A stretch of 64,000 bases of DNA. Origin: Ottowia thiooxydans DSM 14619. GTDB taxonomy: Bacteria > Pseudomonadota > Gammaproteobacteria > Burkholderiales > Burkholderiaceae_C. The notes beneath the pieces are model-generated. The model worked only from the letters and a program-made list of their open reading frames with translations, made no database searches and had not been told where the DNA came from. The position numbers were made by a program, and so were the translations under genes. The DNA is taken from NCBI RefSeq assembly GCF_000422885.1, contig NZ_AUGX01000013.1, forward strand, positions 124,001 to 188,000. Direction: 5' to 3'. Numbering within the stretch: the first letter of the stretch is position 1; each line of letters begins with the position of its first letter. Of the stretch, positions 37,866-47,089 are shown in pieces.

Positions 37866-38657
37866 TTATGCGTCGTAGGGCGGAAAACCGGAACTTCGGC
37901 CTTCCGCATTGAGCAGGCGGATCATTGCCGGCCATTCAAGCACCCCGTAGGGGCGCCGGGTCCCTGGCTGATACAGATGCGCGGTGAGCTCTAGTACCTC
38001 TTGGGCGGGAAGCGTTATTTCGGTACCCGCGGCCATGGTGTCGACCTGCGCGCGGCAGGACATCTCCAACTGGTAGAGGGTGTTGAACGCCTGCTGAATA
38101 GTTGCACCGCAGGTGAGCAAGCCGTGGTTGCGAAGGATCATGGCATCGTGCGAACCCAGGTCGCGCACCAGGCGCACGCGCTCCTCCAGGTCGATCGCCG
38201 GTCCCTCGAAGTCGTGATAGCCGATATGACCGACGAAGCGCATCGATGTCTGTGTCAGTGGCAGCAGTCCGCATTTCATGCTTGCCACGGCCATCCCGGC
38301 CCGGGTATGTGTGTGGATCACACATTGGACCTGGGGACGTGCCTCGTGAATGGCGCCATGGATCACATAGCCAGAGCGGTTGATACCGTAGTCGGTGTCA
38401 GGCTTTGCAAGAATGTTTCCAGCAAGTTCGATCTTGACCAGGCTCGATGCCGTGATTTCCTTGTAGAGCAATCCATACAGATTGATCAGCAAATGCTCGG
38501 TGCCCGGAATCCTTGCTGTGATGTGGTTGTAGATCAGATCTGTCATTCCAAACCTGTCGACCAGCCGGTAGCAGGCGGCCAGCTCGACTCGTGTCTGCCA
38601 TTCCTCCGGGCTGACGTCGTCGCGCACACATTTGAAATCTGTTGAATAGCTTGACAA
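37866..38657 (-). CDS. Class II aldolase/adducin family protein
   Basis: Zinc-dependent aldolase or epimerase of the fuculose-phosphate aldolase fold. Visible: YNHITARIPG, the metal pair IHTHTRAGMA, RNHGLLTCGATIQQAF, and C-terminal YQLEMSCRAQV. The frame is open to 38861, but the upstream part has no start with a ribosome site; a TTG at 38657 follows AGGA by 8 bases and fits the family start (263 residues). First gene of the seven-gene minus-strand operon. Substrate unknown. Confidence 0.85.
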   Translation of the reverse strand: MSSYSTDFKCVRDDVSPEEWQTRVELAACYRLVDRFGMTDLIYNHITARIPGTEHLLINLYGLLYKEITASSLVKIELAGNILAKPDTDYGINRSGYVIHGAIHEARPQVQCVIHTHTRAGMAVASMKCGLLPLTQTSMRFVGHIGYHDFEGPAIDLEERVRLVRDLGSHDAMILRNHGLLTCGATIQQAFNTLYQLEMSCRAQVDTMAAGTEITLPAQEVLELTAHLYQPGTRRPYGVLEWPAMIRLLNAEGRSSGFPPYDA

Positions 38658-38787
38658 GTTCTTTTCCTGTATTGATGGCGGCCATCTGACCGACGCCGCG
38701 ATAGCCGGTAGGGCTGCGACGGTGAGCGTGCTCGTCAGGGGGCATGCGCAAATCGTAGCCCGGGGGGCCCTTGCTATACAGCGATCA

Positions 38788-38811
38788 TTTTTCAGGCTAG
38801 GATGAGAAAAA
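38788..38811. promoter_or_regulatory. Possible LysR-type operator
   Basis: TTTTTC at 38788-38793 and GAAAAA at 38806-38811 form a 6-bp inverted repeat with a 12-base spacer, of the T-N11-A type that LysR proteins bind. It is 29 bp before the LysR start in the divergent region shared with the aldolase operon. No experiment or second copy supports it. Confidence 0.35.
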
Positions 38812-38839
38812 CTAATATCGTCGGAGCCTCCGTTACGAC

Positions 38840-39793
38840 ATGCCGACAACCCTGCCTCCACTCAATGCGCTGCGTGTTTTCGAATGCGCGGCGCGTCATC
38901 TGAGCTTCACGCAAGCAGCCGAAGAGCTGAACATCACCCAGAGCGCCGTTAGTCATCAGGTCAAGGGCCTGGAGGGGTGGCTCGGATTCTCATTATTCGA
39001 GCGGCACGGGCAGCGGCTGTTGCTGACGCCCGGCGGCAAAATTTACTCCGCGGCGCTGGGTACAGCTATGGGGAAAATCTTGCAAGCCACGCAAGATGTG
39101 ATGACGACCGGCTCGCATCAGGTATTGAATCTGCGCGGCTACGGTACGTTCTTCGTGCGATGGCTCATTCCAAGGATCTCGGACTTCCAGGAAAAAAACA
39201 GGGATATCAAGATCCGTCTGACGACCCACGTGGAGGCGGTGGAGTTCACCCGCGACAACGTCGATTTGGGCATCGTGTATGGGCTCGGTCCGTGGGAGAG
39301 ATGCAGGAATGATCTGATCTTTGCCGATGCCTTGATCCCCGTGGTGTCACCCAAATTGGCCGCAAAACTCGGTAAGCCGTGTTCGCTGGAGGACATGTTG
39401 AGCCTGCCCATGTTGCATTCGAGACGACGAGCTCAGTGGGAGGATTGGCTGCGTGCAATGGACGCGACACGCAAGCCCTCAGAAAACGATATGTATTTTG
39501 AAGATGTCACCATCATGTACCAATGTGCTCTGGAAGGGCTCGGCGTCGCCCTTGTACAGGTCAAGTACGTCGAGCGGGATCTCGCAGAGGGACGGCTGGT
39601 TGTGCCTTATCCGTTTACCCTCGACCGCCCGGGCGGCTATCACCTCGTTTGCCCGGTAGAAACAGTCAACGACGATAAGATCGTACGCTTCAGAGAGTGG
39701 CTTCTGGAGCAGAGCCTCTGTGGGACACCAATCGTGCCTTTGCTTGATTCGAGCCATGCGCGCGCCGACGGCAGAGGAGAGTCGCCAGCATGA
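38840..39793 (+). CDS. LysR-family transcriptional regulator (GcvA-like)
   Basis: A 317-residue regulator, divergent from the seven-gene catabolic operon and thus its likely regulator. The helix-turn-helix is at about residues 7-66: LPPLNALRVFECAARHLSFT, AAEELNITQSAVSHQVKGLE. This start is of the GcvA subgroup. The C-terminal co-inducer domain (about 95-300) has the LTTHVEAVEF and DLGIVYG segments. The inducer is probably a pathway intermediate, by analogy only. Confidence 0.92.
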   Translation: MPTTLPPLNALRVFECAARHLSFTQAAEELNITQSAVSHQVKGLEGWLGFSLFERHGQRLLLTPGGKIYSAALGTAMGKILQATQDVMTTGSHQVLNLRGYGTFFVRWLIPRISDFQEKNRDIKIRLTTHVEAVEFTRDNVDLGIVYGLGPWERCRNDLIFADALIPVVSPKLAAKLGKPCSLEDMLSLPMLHSRRRAQWEDWLRAMDATRKPSENDMYFEDVTIMYQCALEGLGVALVQVKYVERDLAEGRLVVPYPFTLDRPGGYHLVCPVETVNDDKIVRFREWLLEQSLCGTPIVPLLDSSHARADGRGESPA

Positions 39794-39976
39794 CCCGGTA
39801 AAGGGGGCCCGCCGTGCGTGACCGACACGCCAGCGCAGGCTGTAAGCTCCTGTCGAATTCGTCAGTTAGGGCAGGCGCAGGCCTGCTTCGGCAAACCCTC
39901 TGGAGCAGGATGGTGTGGGGTCAGCCATCGCTTGGCCAACCAGCATTCGAGGGCGCCCAAATTCTCACGGTTCAGT

Positions 39977-42900
39977 TTATTGACGATGCCCCAAGTGCCG
40001 CCGCTGGCGGTACAGCACGAAGATCATCGCACTCAACAGCAGCAGCAGGCCGTGCCTATCCAAGCCCGGAACTGGCTCCACGGTGGATGGGCCGCCGGAT
40101 GTGACCGACACATTGGATGGATTATTACCAGCCGCTGGATCTGTGCCGCCGTTGCTGTCGTTGTCTGCGCCAGTACCACCCACGACGCTGATGCTGTCTG
40201 TGTTTCCGACTGGCATCGTAAAGACGACAGTGCAAGTCAGGCTGCCAAGCGGTGCGAGATTGGTCGGCGCACTGCAATTCGGCGATGGGTTCCCAGGCAG
40301 GCTGCTGACATTGGGCACACTGCAGAAAGCGTTGGTGGCCGTCGTGCTGTCGCTTGTATTGGTGCAGGTTACGGTACAGCTCACAGTTCTACCGAAGAAG
40401 GCTACGGAAGGTGAACAAGTGGTTGCGCTGGTCATGTCCGCCACCGCTGTCAATGCAAAGAGATTGCCTGCGGAGCCGGCAAGCGGCACCACGATATCGA
40501 CGTTCAAAGCGCTGGTACTTCCTGCGACTGTGGTGTTGAGCGGGCCTGCACTTGCGGGATCACCTGTCTGCCCTGTCTGTGTGTATCTTGCTTGATAGCC
40601 CGCGAGTGGCGTGGTGACGAGGCGGCAAGATGCCTGGGCCGGCACGTTGGCGAAAGTGAAGTTGCCGCTGCTGTCTGTGCTGGTTGTGAGCGGGCCGACA
40701 TCGGGAACCGTGCAGGTCAGGGTGACGGTCTGCGCCGGCACACCAGGATCAACAGCGGAGCCATCATCGACGGTATTGGGTGGTGCACTGGATTCGGCAT
40801 AAACACGCCCAGAGACATCGACCAACTGCTCGATCATGGTTGTGGCACAGGAGCGGTTGGCGTCTGCCTGGCATGGGCTCCCTACGACAGGGGCCTGGAA
40901 ACCCGCTGAAGGATTAGTCAGCCCTACCGAGTTGATCAAGGCCGCGTTGAGGGCAGCGGTATCCGCGACTGTAGCGGTCACCGTCAAGGTTTTGCTGGCA
41001 CCTGCAGCCAAATTGAGCACCCAGCTGACGTTTCCACCCGCCGCTGAAGCATCGTGAACCCCGCTATCGCTGGCTGACACAAACACCGAACCAGCGGGGA
41101 GCGTATCCGAGACGGGCAAACCAATCGCGGGTAGAGGGCCGGAATTGCTTACGGTGATGCTGTAAGTCAATGTGTTGCCACGAGATGCTCTAGCTCGATC
41201 AACCAGCTTGCTGATGGTGAGCTGGCTGTCATCCGTGGCGCGCAATCCCACCGGACGCCCGTCCACGGGCAGCATGCTGTCACCGCTGGTATAGGCGGCG
41301 ACGGCGGCTGCGTTGTTGTAGGCCATCTGTCCGCGGCTGCGCGTTCCGGTCGTGACGTCGAACTCCACCGCAAACGAGCTGCCTGCGGTGTAGAGCTGAG
41401 TGGAAGTGACCTTGATCGCTTTCACACCGGCGATCCCACCAGCCACTGATGCCGGGTTGGTAACCCAGTTATTGACGCATCCTCCGGGCTGAGTGGGATA
41501 GACATCTGCTCTGCAAGCGTTGCTTGATCCCGAGTATTGCACCGTCACACCCGTTGGCAACGGAGTGACCATGCCAGCGAAAATCACCGGGAATTGGCTG
41601 TTTCGAGCTACGCTGCTGGCCGTGCGCGAGTCACCTAGATCAGGCAAAACGTCGTAGAAGACAACGTTTTGCAAGCCTGTGCCGCCTGTGTTGGTCCAGC
41701 GAATGCGATAACGAGCGGAACCGCCGGTGAGCGACAGGTGACCGGAATCGCCAAAATTTTGATAGATGGCGTCAAGGTTGCCGCGAACTTGTTTGTCGAT
41801 GTCGTATGAACCCGCACCTGTACCCGGACGTGGGACGCTAATGGACACTTGGCAATTGGGCGTACTGGTACCGGCGCCACTTTCGTTGAGAGGGTCCGTT
41901 GCGCTGTAGGTATTCGTCACATTGGAGAGATGACGGCAGGTTGTCGAAAGATTTTCCAGGCCAGGCGCATGTATTTTGGCCGTGTTTTCATAGCTCCCTG
42001 GTTGAACCACAGTTCGCAAGTAAATCGGTGTGGTGTTATTACTGTTGTTAGGCGCAGGCGTGCCCAAGGGGCGCGATGTCAGGTCAGTGAGCACCGTGAA
42101 CTGAGCAATCCCCACTGGAAAAGTCGGGCCCGGAGAAGGCATGCCGGGCCGGTTTGGAGGCACCGTGATGCGTATCAACTGCCGGCCTGTGCCCAGGTAG
42201 TCGTCAATCACGGTCCATGGCGCTTCCAGGTGGTGTACCAGGAAAGTGGTAATACCTTGGTTAATGCGAACGCGTATGGTTGGCTTGAATGCACTGCCAG
42301 GATCAGCGGGATTGGTTCTATAAAAATCCGGGACCGACATGCCCAAGGGCAGCAAGTCTGTAATGATGATTTCGCTGTTGATCGGCTCAGGGGACAGGAC
42401 CGAAGCATTGAGTGAGAGCCCTGTGTAGGGGCCGCCATTGGCACCCGCAGGGTCATGTAGGCCAATAGGGCTGTTCGATCCAGAGGCGCCAGTAAAGCTT
42501 TTGAATATCCCAATCTGCTTCTCAGGCCGTTGAACGGCGAAATTGGCATTGGCAGGGCTTGTTTGTTGACGAGCGGTGGTTTCGTTCTGCCAAAAAGCGC
42601 GGAGATTGGCGCTGTTCAACACTGTGACACGGCTGAATCCTCCCGGGTTAGGGAGCAGGTTGTTTGCGGTCAGGGCGTCAGCGTAACCATAGATCCAGGA
42701 TTGATACTGAATAAGACCCAGGCTGGATAGCTCTGGGAAAGAGGAGATGGCTGGGTGTTTGGGGTAAACAATCATGGCCACCGTTCCGGCAATACCCGCT
42801 GGAATTGGAAATTCCAGTTCCAGGCCGAACCCAGCCGGATTGCTGCTATTCAATGGAACTTGCGTACCGTTGGTTAAGACCGCAATGGGGCGCCAACCTG

Positions 42901-44296
42901 CGGCATACGCCACGCCATAACCGTAAGTGGGATAACCTGCAATATTTCTCGGCCTGACAGTGAACATTTCAGGATGAAATGCGGGGCTTGTACAGATATT
43001 AGAGAATGGATTGGCCGCTAAATTTGCTATGGGAAGAGATGAATAACGTCCGATGCTGCTGTTGTAATTGCTAAGGCATGGCATCGGATCATAAATTTCA
43101 TACTGATAACCAACGGGCAAGCTAGCTACATTGGTACTGATGACGTAGAACGCTTCCGAAGCCAGACTGCTCGGCGCGCCAGTATTCCAATTTCCGGGGT
43201 ATGTGTAATTGGGGGCTCCCGGGAGTGGGACTGAGGCGATTTTACTTAAGATATTGCCAACTGGCGGTGGATCGTAATAGGCGGTCAGGCTGGAGCTTGC
43301 ATTTTTAGTTTCAGTAGCCGCACTATCGATAGCGCTGTAGTTTGCGGTGACATTATTTGTTATAAGCCCTGAAGGAGCCGGCACGACCGTTCCTGGCGGT
43401 AATTCGGTTCCGTCATTAATTCTCGCCGTGATCGTGTAAACGCTTGCGGGGTTGACTGTAATTCCTCCACCTGCAGCTTGGCAATTGGCGGGAAATGACG
43501 AGTTCAGCGGGTGGCTGACTGATGGGGGAACGGACGCATTCCAGGTCACTCTGCGCGTCACCGGGTCGTACTGGCCTGGTGGGTTCGATGAAACGTAACT
43601 TACGGTATTGGGAAGCGTGTCAACGATCTGAAATTGATCCAGATACAAATCCCCATAGGTTGTGCCTCGGATATCGCAATACGCCGTGATAGAGAATGTA
43701 ATAGTATCGCCAATGCGCGCTGCAGTGCCGGTAACATTGCCATTGGTATGCTTTAGAAGCTGAAACAGCAAAGAGGCAGTCGCTGTCGATGACCTGGTTT
43801 CAGATATGACTGGTGTGATATTAGAGCCAGTCATACTGGCTTGTATATTCCAGGAGGTGTTGTTGGGAGTGGTATTGCTCGGTGGAGTCAGGTTGAGCAA
43901 GAAGGCAACTGATGAACCAGATGTGTTGACCGAAGGGGGTAGCGTGATGACCAGATTTCCCCCCACATAACTGGTGGTGCTGCCGCTGGGCAGTGAGGTG
44001 AAGGTCCTTACCCAATCTGATACGGGAGTTGCCAAAGGTATGGAGATGACCAAGTTGTTGCAACTTGGGTCGCTACTACTTCCCTGGCTGCAGGTGAAAT
44101 TAACGGAGTAGGTAAAAGTGCGTCCGGTTTCTTGTGTGACAGCCGTCACTTGCTGAACCGAAATCGAGCCTACCGCCGCATGTGCAAGGCCACTGCTAAA
44201 TAGCAGGGTAGCTAGAACAGCGCTGTAGAAAGCTCTATGGCTGAGATGAATTTTTCGAATTATCGAAAAAATATTTATTAACCGGAATCCGCGCAT
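39977..44296 (-). CDS. Second giant secreted DUF11-type repeat protein
   Basis: A 1439-residue predicted exported protein. AAGGAG precedes the ATG at 44296 with good spacing; a signal peptide follows (hydrophobic SAVLATLLFSSGLAHA, cleavage near residue 40). The body has DUF11-like repeats (DTLPNTVSYVS, DVLPDLGDSR, DTLPAGSVFVSAS) and an SdrD B-like segment (SGRVYAESSAPPNTVDDGSA). The C-terminal module VSCTVTCTN, NAFCSVPN, LTCTVVF, GGTGADNDSNGGTDPA matches the protein at 4087-8682 nearly block for block. It ends in VPGLDRHGLLLLLSAMIF plus an Arg-rich end, a variant of IPTL-CTERM. The first half of the gene is AT-richer than its surroundings, which suggests transfer. Confidence 0.85.
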   Translation of the reverse strand: MRGFRLINIFSIIRKIHLSHRAFYSAVLATLLFSSGLAHAAVGSISVQQVTAVTQETGRTFTYSVNFTCSQGSSSDPSCNNLVISIPLATPVSDWVRTFTSLPSGSTTSYVGGNLVITLPPSVNTSGSSVAFLLNLTPPSNTTPNNTSWNIQASMTGSNITPVISETRSSTATASLLFQLLKHTNGNVTGTAARIGDTITFSITAYCDIRGTTYGDLYLDQFQIVDTLPNTVSYVSSNPPGQYDPVTRRVTWNASVPPSVSHPLNSSFPANCQAAGGGITVNPASVYTITARINDGTELPPGTVVPAPSGLITNNVTANYSAIDSAATETKNASSSLTAYYDPPPVGNILSKIASVPLPGAPNYTYPGNWNTGAPSSLASEAFYVISTNVASLPVGYQYEIYDPMPCLSNYNSSIGRYSSLPIANLAANPFSNICTSPAFHPEMFTVRPRNIAGYPTYGYGVAYAAGWRPIAVLTNGTQVPLNSSNPAGFGLELEFPIPAGIAGTVAMIVYPKHPAISSFPELSSLGLIQYQSWIYGYADALTANNLLPNPGGFSRVTVLNSANLRAFWQNETTARQQTSPANANFAVQRPEKQIGIFKSFTGASGSNSPIGLHDPAGANGGPYTGLSLNASVLSPEPINSEIIITDLLPLGMSVPDFYRTNPADPGSAFKPTIRVRINQGITTFLVHHLEAPWTVIDDYLGTGRQLIRITVPPNRPGMPSPGPTFPVGIAQFTVLTDLTSRPLGTPAPNNSNNTTPIYLRTVVQPGSYENTAKIHAPGLENLSTTCRHLSNVTNTYSATDPLNESGAGTSTPNCQVSISVPRPGTGAGSYDIDKQVRGNLDAIYQNFGDSGHLSLTGGSARYRIRWTNTGGTGLQNVVFYDVLPDLGDSRTASSVARNSQFPVIFAGMVTPLPTGVTVQYSGSSNACRADVYPTQPGGCVNNWVTNPASVAGGIAGVKAIKVTSTQLYTAGSSFAVEFDVTTGTRSRGQMAYNNAAAVAAYTSGDSMLPVDGRPVGLRATDDSQLTISKLVDRARASRGNTLTYSITVSNSGPLPAIGLPVSDTLPAGSVFVSASDSGVHDASAAGGNVSWVLNLAAGASKTLTVTATVADTAALNAALINSVGLTNPSAGFQAPVVGSPCQADANRSCATTMIEQLVDVSGRVYAESSAPPNTVDDGSAVDPGVPAQTVTLTCTVPDVGPLTTSTDSSGNFTFANVPAQASCRLVTTPLAGYQARYTQTGQTGDPASAGPLNTTVAGSTSALNVDIVVPLAGSAGNLFALTAVADMTSATTCSPSVAFFGRTVSCTVTCTNTSDSTTATNAFCSVPNVSSLPGNPSPNCSAPTNLAPLGSLTCTVVFTMPVGNTDSISVVGGTGADNDSNGGTDPAAGNNPSNVSVTSGGPSTVEPVPGLDRHGLLLLLSAMIFVLYRQRRHLGHRQ

Positions 44297-44945
44297 TCCC
44301 ACTCTCCTTGTTAGACCCGTCTAATGGGGCTGCTGTCCTGGGGCTGGCGCGCAATCCGCTCCTGATTGCGCAGCCTACCGGTTGATATGGAGCCCCTCAC
44401 CTGCGTACCCATATAAATCGGGCGGTGTAAACGGTAGAACCTCCGTCAGCGGCAATGCGCAACCGAACTATCTACCCGGCACCTCCTACTGCATTGAGAG
44501 GCCGTTACTCTGGGGGCGCGCCTCAGTCAAAGTCGTGCTGTGATGTCTTCAACTTCAGCGTCATGTAACATTAAATCACATATCTAACCTATTATCAGTG
44601 AGTTCTTTACAAATTGCCGTCACTTCTCTCTGCTAACAACCATGAATAGTGCAGAGTGTGAAAAATGTCTCAAGCTCATCCTCTAAGCCAGAGGCCCTGG
44701 ACGGAAATCCCGCCGGGTGTACAAGGTGGCCTTGTGTCTTCGTCTCGATCCATTGAGGCACCCACTCCGTCAAAAACTGAGAGAAGCTTGGTGCGGCGGA
44801 GGATACGGGGCCTTCGGCGGCTGGCTTCCGGCGAGGTCGCAGGGTGCATGACCAAGCCCATCTATACGGAAGGTAAAATGCCAAGTTCCGCAGGGTTTGA
44901 TGTTGTCCTAGCCCTTTCTCCATCTTTTCCTCGACGAATCCCACC
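44297..44945. promoter_or_regulatory. Structured leader of the second giant gene and fba upstream region
   Basis: About 650 bp without a convincing gene. Reading on the minus strand toward 44296, there is a nested structure: GGGGCT/AGCCCC (44340-44345 with 44391-44396) enclosing GCGCAATC/GATTGCGC (44349-44356 with 44364-44371), then a palindrome TTAGACCCGTCTAA (44311-44324) just before the ribosome site. Further upstream GGTAGA/TCTACC pairs span about 44432-44480. No known riboswitch core was recognised. From 44640 on, the plus-strand side likely holds the fba promoter; a TAAAAT at 44874-44879 is a weak -10 candidate. Confidence 0.4.
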
Positions 44946-46010
44946 ATGCCTCTCGTCTCCATGCGCGAACTGCTCGATCACGCAGCAGCTAACACTTACG
45001 GCATCCCTGCCTTCAACGTGAACAACCTGGAGCAGGTGCAGGCAGTGATGTCCGCCGCTGACGAGGTGGGCGCGCCAGTCATTCTTCAGGCCAGCGCAGG
45101 GGCGCGCAAGTACGCGGGCGAGAGCTTCATCAAGCATTTGATCGCCGCCGCCGCAGAAGCCTACCCGCACATTCCTCTGGTCATGCACCAGGATCACGGC
45201 ACCAGCCCGGAAATTTGCCAAGGCGCTCTCGCATTGGGCTTTGGCTCGGTCATGATGGATGGGTCGCTCAGGGCGGATGGCAAAACGCCTGCAGATTTTG
45301 ATTACAACGTTGAAGTCACGCGCCAGGTCGTGGCCATGGCCCATAAGCTGGGCGCCACAGTGGAAGGCGAACTTGGGTGCCTGGGAAGCCTGGAAACGGG
45401 TGAAGCCGGTGAAGAAGACGGCGTCGGCGCAGCAGGGAAATTGACCCATGACCAGATGCTGACCGATCCTGAGGAAGCCGCTCAGTTCGTCAAGGCTACC
45501 CAGCTCGATGCACTGGCCATTGCCATTGGTACCAGCCACGGCGCGTATAAATTCACGCGCCCACCCACGGGTGACGTGTTGGCCATTGCCCGCGTCAAGG
45601 AAATCCATTCGCGCATTCCTAACACCCACTTGGTGATGCACGGCTCGTCCTCTGTACCGCAGGATCTGCTTGCCCTGATCAACCAGTACGGCGGCAAGAT
45701 GAAAGAAACCTACGGGGTGCCGGTGTCTGAGATTCAAGAAGCCATCAAACATGGTGTGCGCAAGATCAACATCGATACAGACGTCCGCTTGGCCATGACC
45801 GCGGCGGTACGCCAGTTCCAGGCTCAAAACCCTGACAAGTTCGACATGCGTGAATGGATGAAGCCCGCACGTGAAGCTGCCAAGGCCATCTGTAAGCAGC
45901 GCTACCTGGAATTCGGATGCGAAGGCCAGGGCGCGAAGGTCAAAGGCATGTCGCTTTCAGTGATGGCTGACAAATACGCCAAGGGTGAGTTGGCCCAGCA
46001 GGTGAATTAA
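44946..46010 (+). CDS. fba: Fructose-bisphosphate aldolase, class II
   Basis: Zinc-dependent cleavage of fructose 1,6-bisphosphate in glycolysis and gluconeogenesis. 354 residues, the usual length for the Calvin/type B form. Metal and active-site motifs: [53 protein letters not shown] and [10 protein letters not shown], with [11 protein letters not shown] near the end. Next to purC, as usual for this group. Confidence 0.97.
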   Translation: MPLVSMRELLDHAAANTYGIPAFNVNNLEQVQAVMSAADEVGAPVILQASAGARKYAGESFIKHLIAAAAEAYPHIPLVMHQDHGTSPEICQGALALGFGSVMMDGSLRADGKTPADFDYNVEVTRQVVAMAHKLGATVEGELGCLGSLETGEAGEEDGVGAAGKLTHDQMLTDPEEAAQFVKATQLDALAIAIGTSHGAYKFTRPPTGDVLAIARVKEIHSRIPNTHLVMHGSSSVPQDLLALINQYGGKMKETYGVPVSEIQEAIKHGVRKINIDTDVRLAMTAAVRQFQAQNPDKFDMREWMKPAREAAKAICKQRYLEFGCEGQGAKVKGMSLSVMADKYAKGELAQQVN

Positions 46011-46027
46011 GAACTGCTCAATGCGAT

Positions 46028-46066
46028 AGCTGCTGGTGCTTCTATGAAGTGCCCGCAGCTTTTTTT
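46028..46066 (+). terminator. Intrinsic terminator after fba
   Basis: Stem of about 15 bp with one mismatch and two G-U pairs: AGCTGCTGGTGCTTC pairing with GAAGTGCCCGCAGCT, 3-base loop, followed by seven T (46060-46066). It lies 18 bp after the fba stop. Confidence 0.85.
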
Positions 46067-46091
46067 GATCAGGACGTACGCCAGGTAGCTT

Positions 46092-46135
46092 CGTCATTCC
46101 CGGATGGCCGGCCCCGCGTGCAGGCGGGAATGACG
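46092..46135. repeat. Dispersed inverted repeat (CGTCATTCCCG family)
   Basis: Perfect 11-bp arms, CGTCATTCCCG at 46092-46102 and CGGGAATGACG at 46125-46135, enclose 22 bp rich in GC. This GTCATTCCCG hairpin is a widespread intergenic repeat in proteobacteria. It lies between the fba terminator and purC. Confidence 0.65.
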
Positions 46136-46175
46136 ACTCCCAGGTCCTGTCAATCCAATCCCGAGGACGATCTGA

Positions 46176-47078
46176 ATGACTACCGCCACCTCTCTGCATA
46201 CCAGCACCCTGCATAGCCTGCCACTGCTCGCGCGCGGCAAGGTGCGCGATAACTATGCTGTGGGCAACGACCGTATCTTGATGGTCGCCAGTGATCGCAT
46301 CAGCGCCTTTGATGTCATCATGGGTGAGCCCATCCCGGGCAAGGGCGAGTTGCTCACGCAAATGGCGCTGTGGTGGTTCGAACAGCTGGATGGCATTGTG
46401 CCCAACCACTTAACCGGCGATGCGCCTGAGAGCGTGGTGTCGGCTGATGAGGTGGCGCAAGTTACTGGGCGCAGCATGTTGGTGAAACGCCTGAAGCCCA
46501 TTCCTGTGGAAGCGGTGGTGCGCGGTTACCTGGCCGGTAGTGGCTGGAAGGAATATCAGGAAAACCGGGCTGTCTGCGGTGTGCCGCTCCCAGAGGGTTT
46601 GAAAAACGCCAGCAAGCTCCCGCATTCCATCTACACACCCGCCGCCAAAGCGGAAGTGGGCGAGCACGACGAGAACATCACCTTCGAGCGCACGGTCGAG
46701 ATGATTGGCCCTGAGTTGGCAGGGAAGATACGTGACATCAGCATCCAGCTCTACGAGCGCGCTGCCGCAGTTGCTTTGAAGCGAGGCATCATCATTGCAG
46801 ACACCAAGTTCGAATTCGGCTTGGACGATGCTGGTGAGTTGGTGTTGATGGACGAAGTGCTGACACCGGATTCCTCCCGCTACTGGCCTGCCGATAGCTA
46901 TCAAGAAGGTAGCAATCCACCTAGCTTCGACAAGCAATTCCTGCGGGATTGGCTGGAGCAGGCGCAAGTGGACGGCAAGCCCTGGGCAAAATCACCACCA
47001 GCACCTACGTTGCCGCAAGCAGTGATTGAAGGCACCGCGGGCAAATACCGCGAGGCTATGGAACGCCTGACTGGCTAA
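46176..47078 (+). CDS. purC: Phosphoribosylaminoimidazole-succinocarboxamide synthase
   Basis: ATP-dependent joining of aspartate to CAIR in purine synthesis. 300 residues of the longer form. Motifs: [56 protein letters not shown] and [13 protein letters not shown]. It would normally be followed by purE and purK; here a convergent accessory gene follows after 11 bp. Confidence 0.97.
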   Translation: MTTATSLHTSTLHSLPLLARGKVRDNYAVGNDRILMVASDRISAFDVIMGEPIPGKGELLTQMALWWFEQLDGIVPNHLTGDAPESVVSADEVAQVTGRSMLVKRLKPIPVEAVVRGYLAGSGWKEYQENRAVCGVPLPEGLKNASKLPHSIYTPAAKAEVGEHDENITFERTVEMIGPELAGKIRDISIQLYERAAAVALKRGIIIADTKFEFGLDDAGELVLMDEVLTPDSSRYWPADSYQEGSNPPSFDKQFLRDWLEQAQVDGKPWAKSPPAPTLPQAVIEGTAGKYREAMERLTG

Positions 47079-47089
47079 GAGCCCAGGTT

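Noticed and set aside
44297-44600. Class I cyclic-di-GMP riboswitch before the second giant gene
   Set aside because: Fragments such as TACGCAGG and CCGGTAGG recall it, but the conserved GGGCAAACC and GGGACGCAAAGCC segments are absent.
44665-45021. 118-codon frame running into the start of fba
   Set aside because: It overlaps the well-supported fba start in another frame and shows no protein-like pattern.
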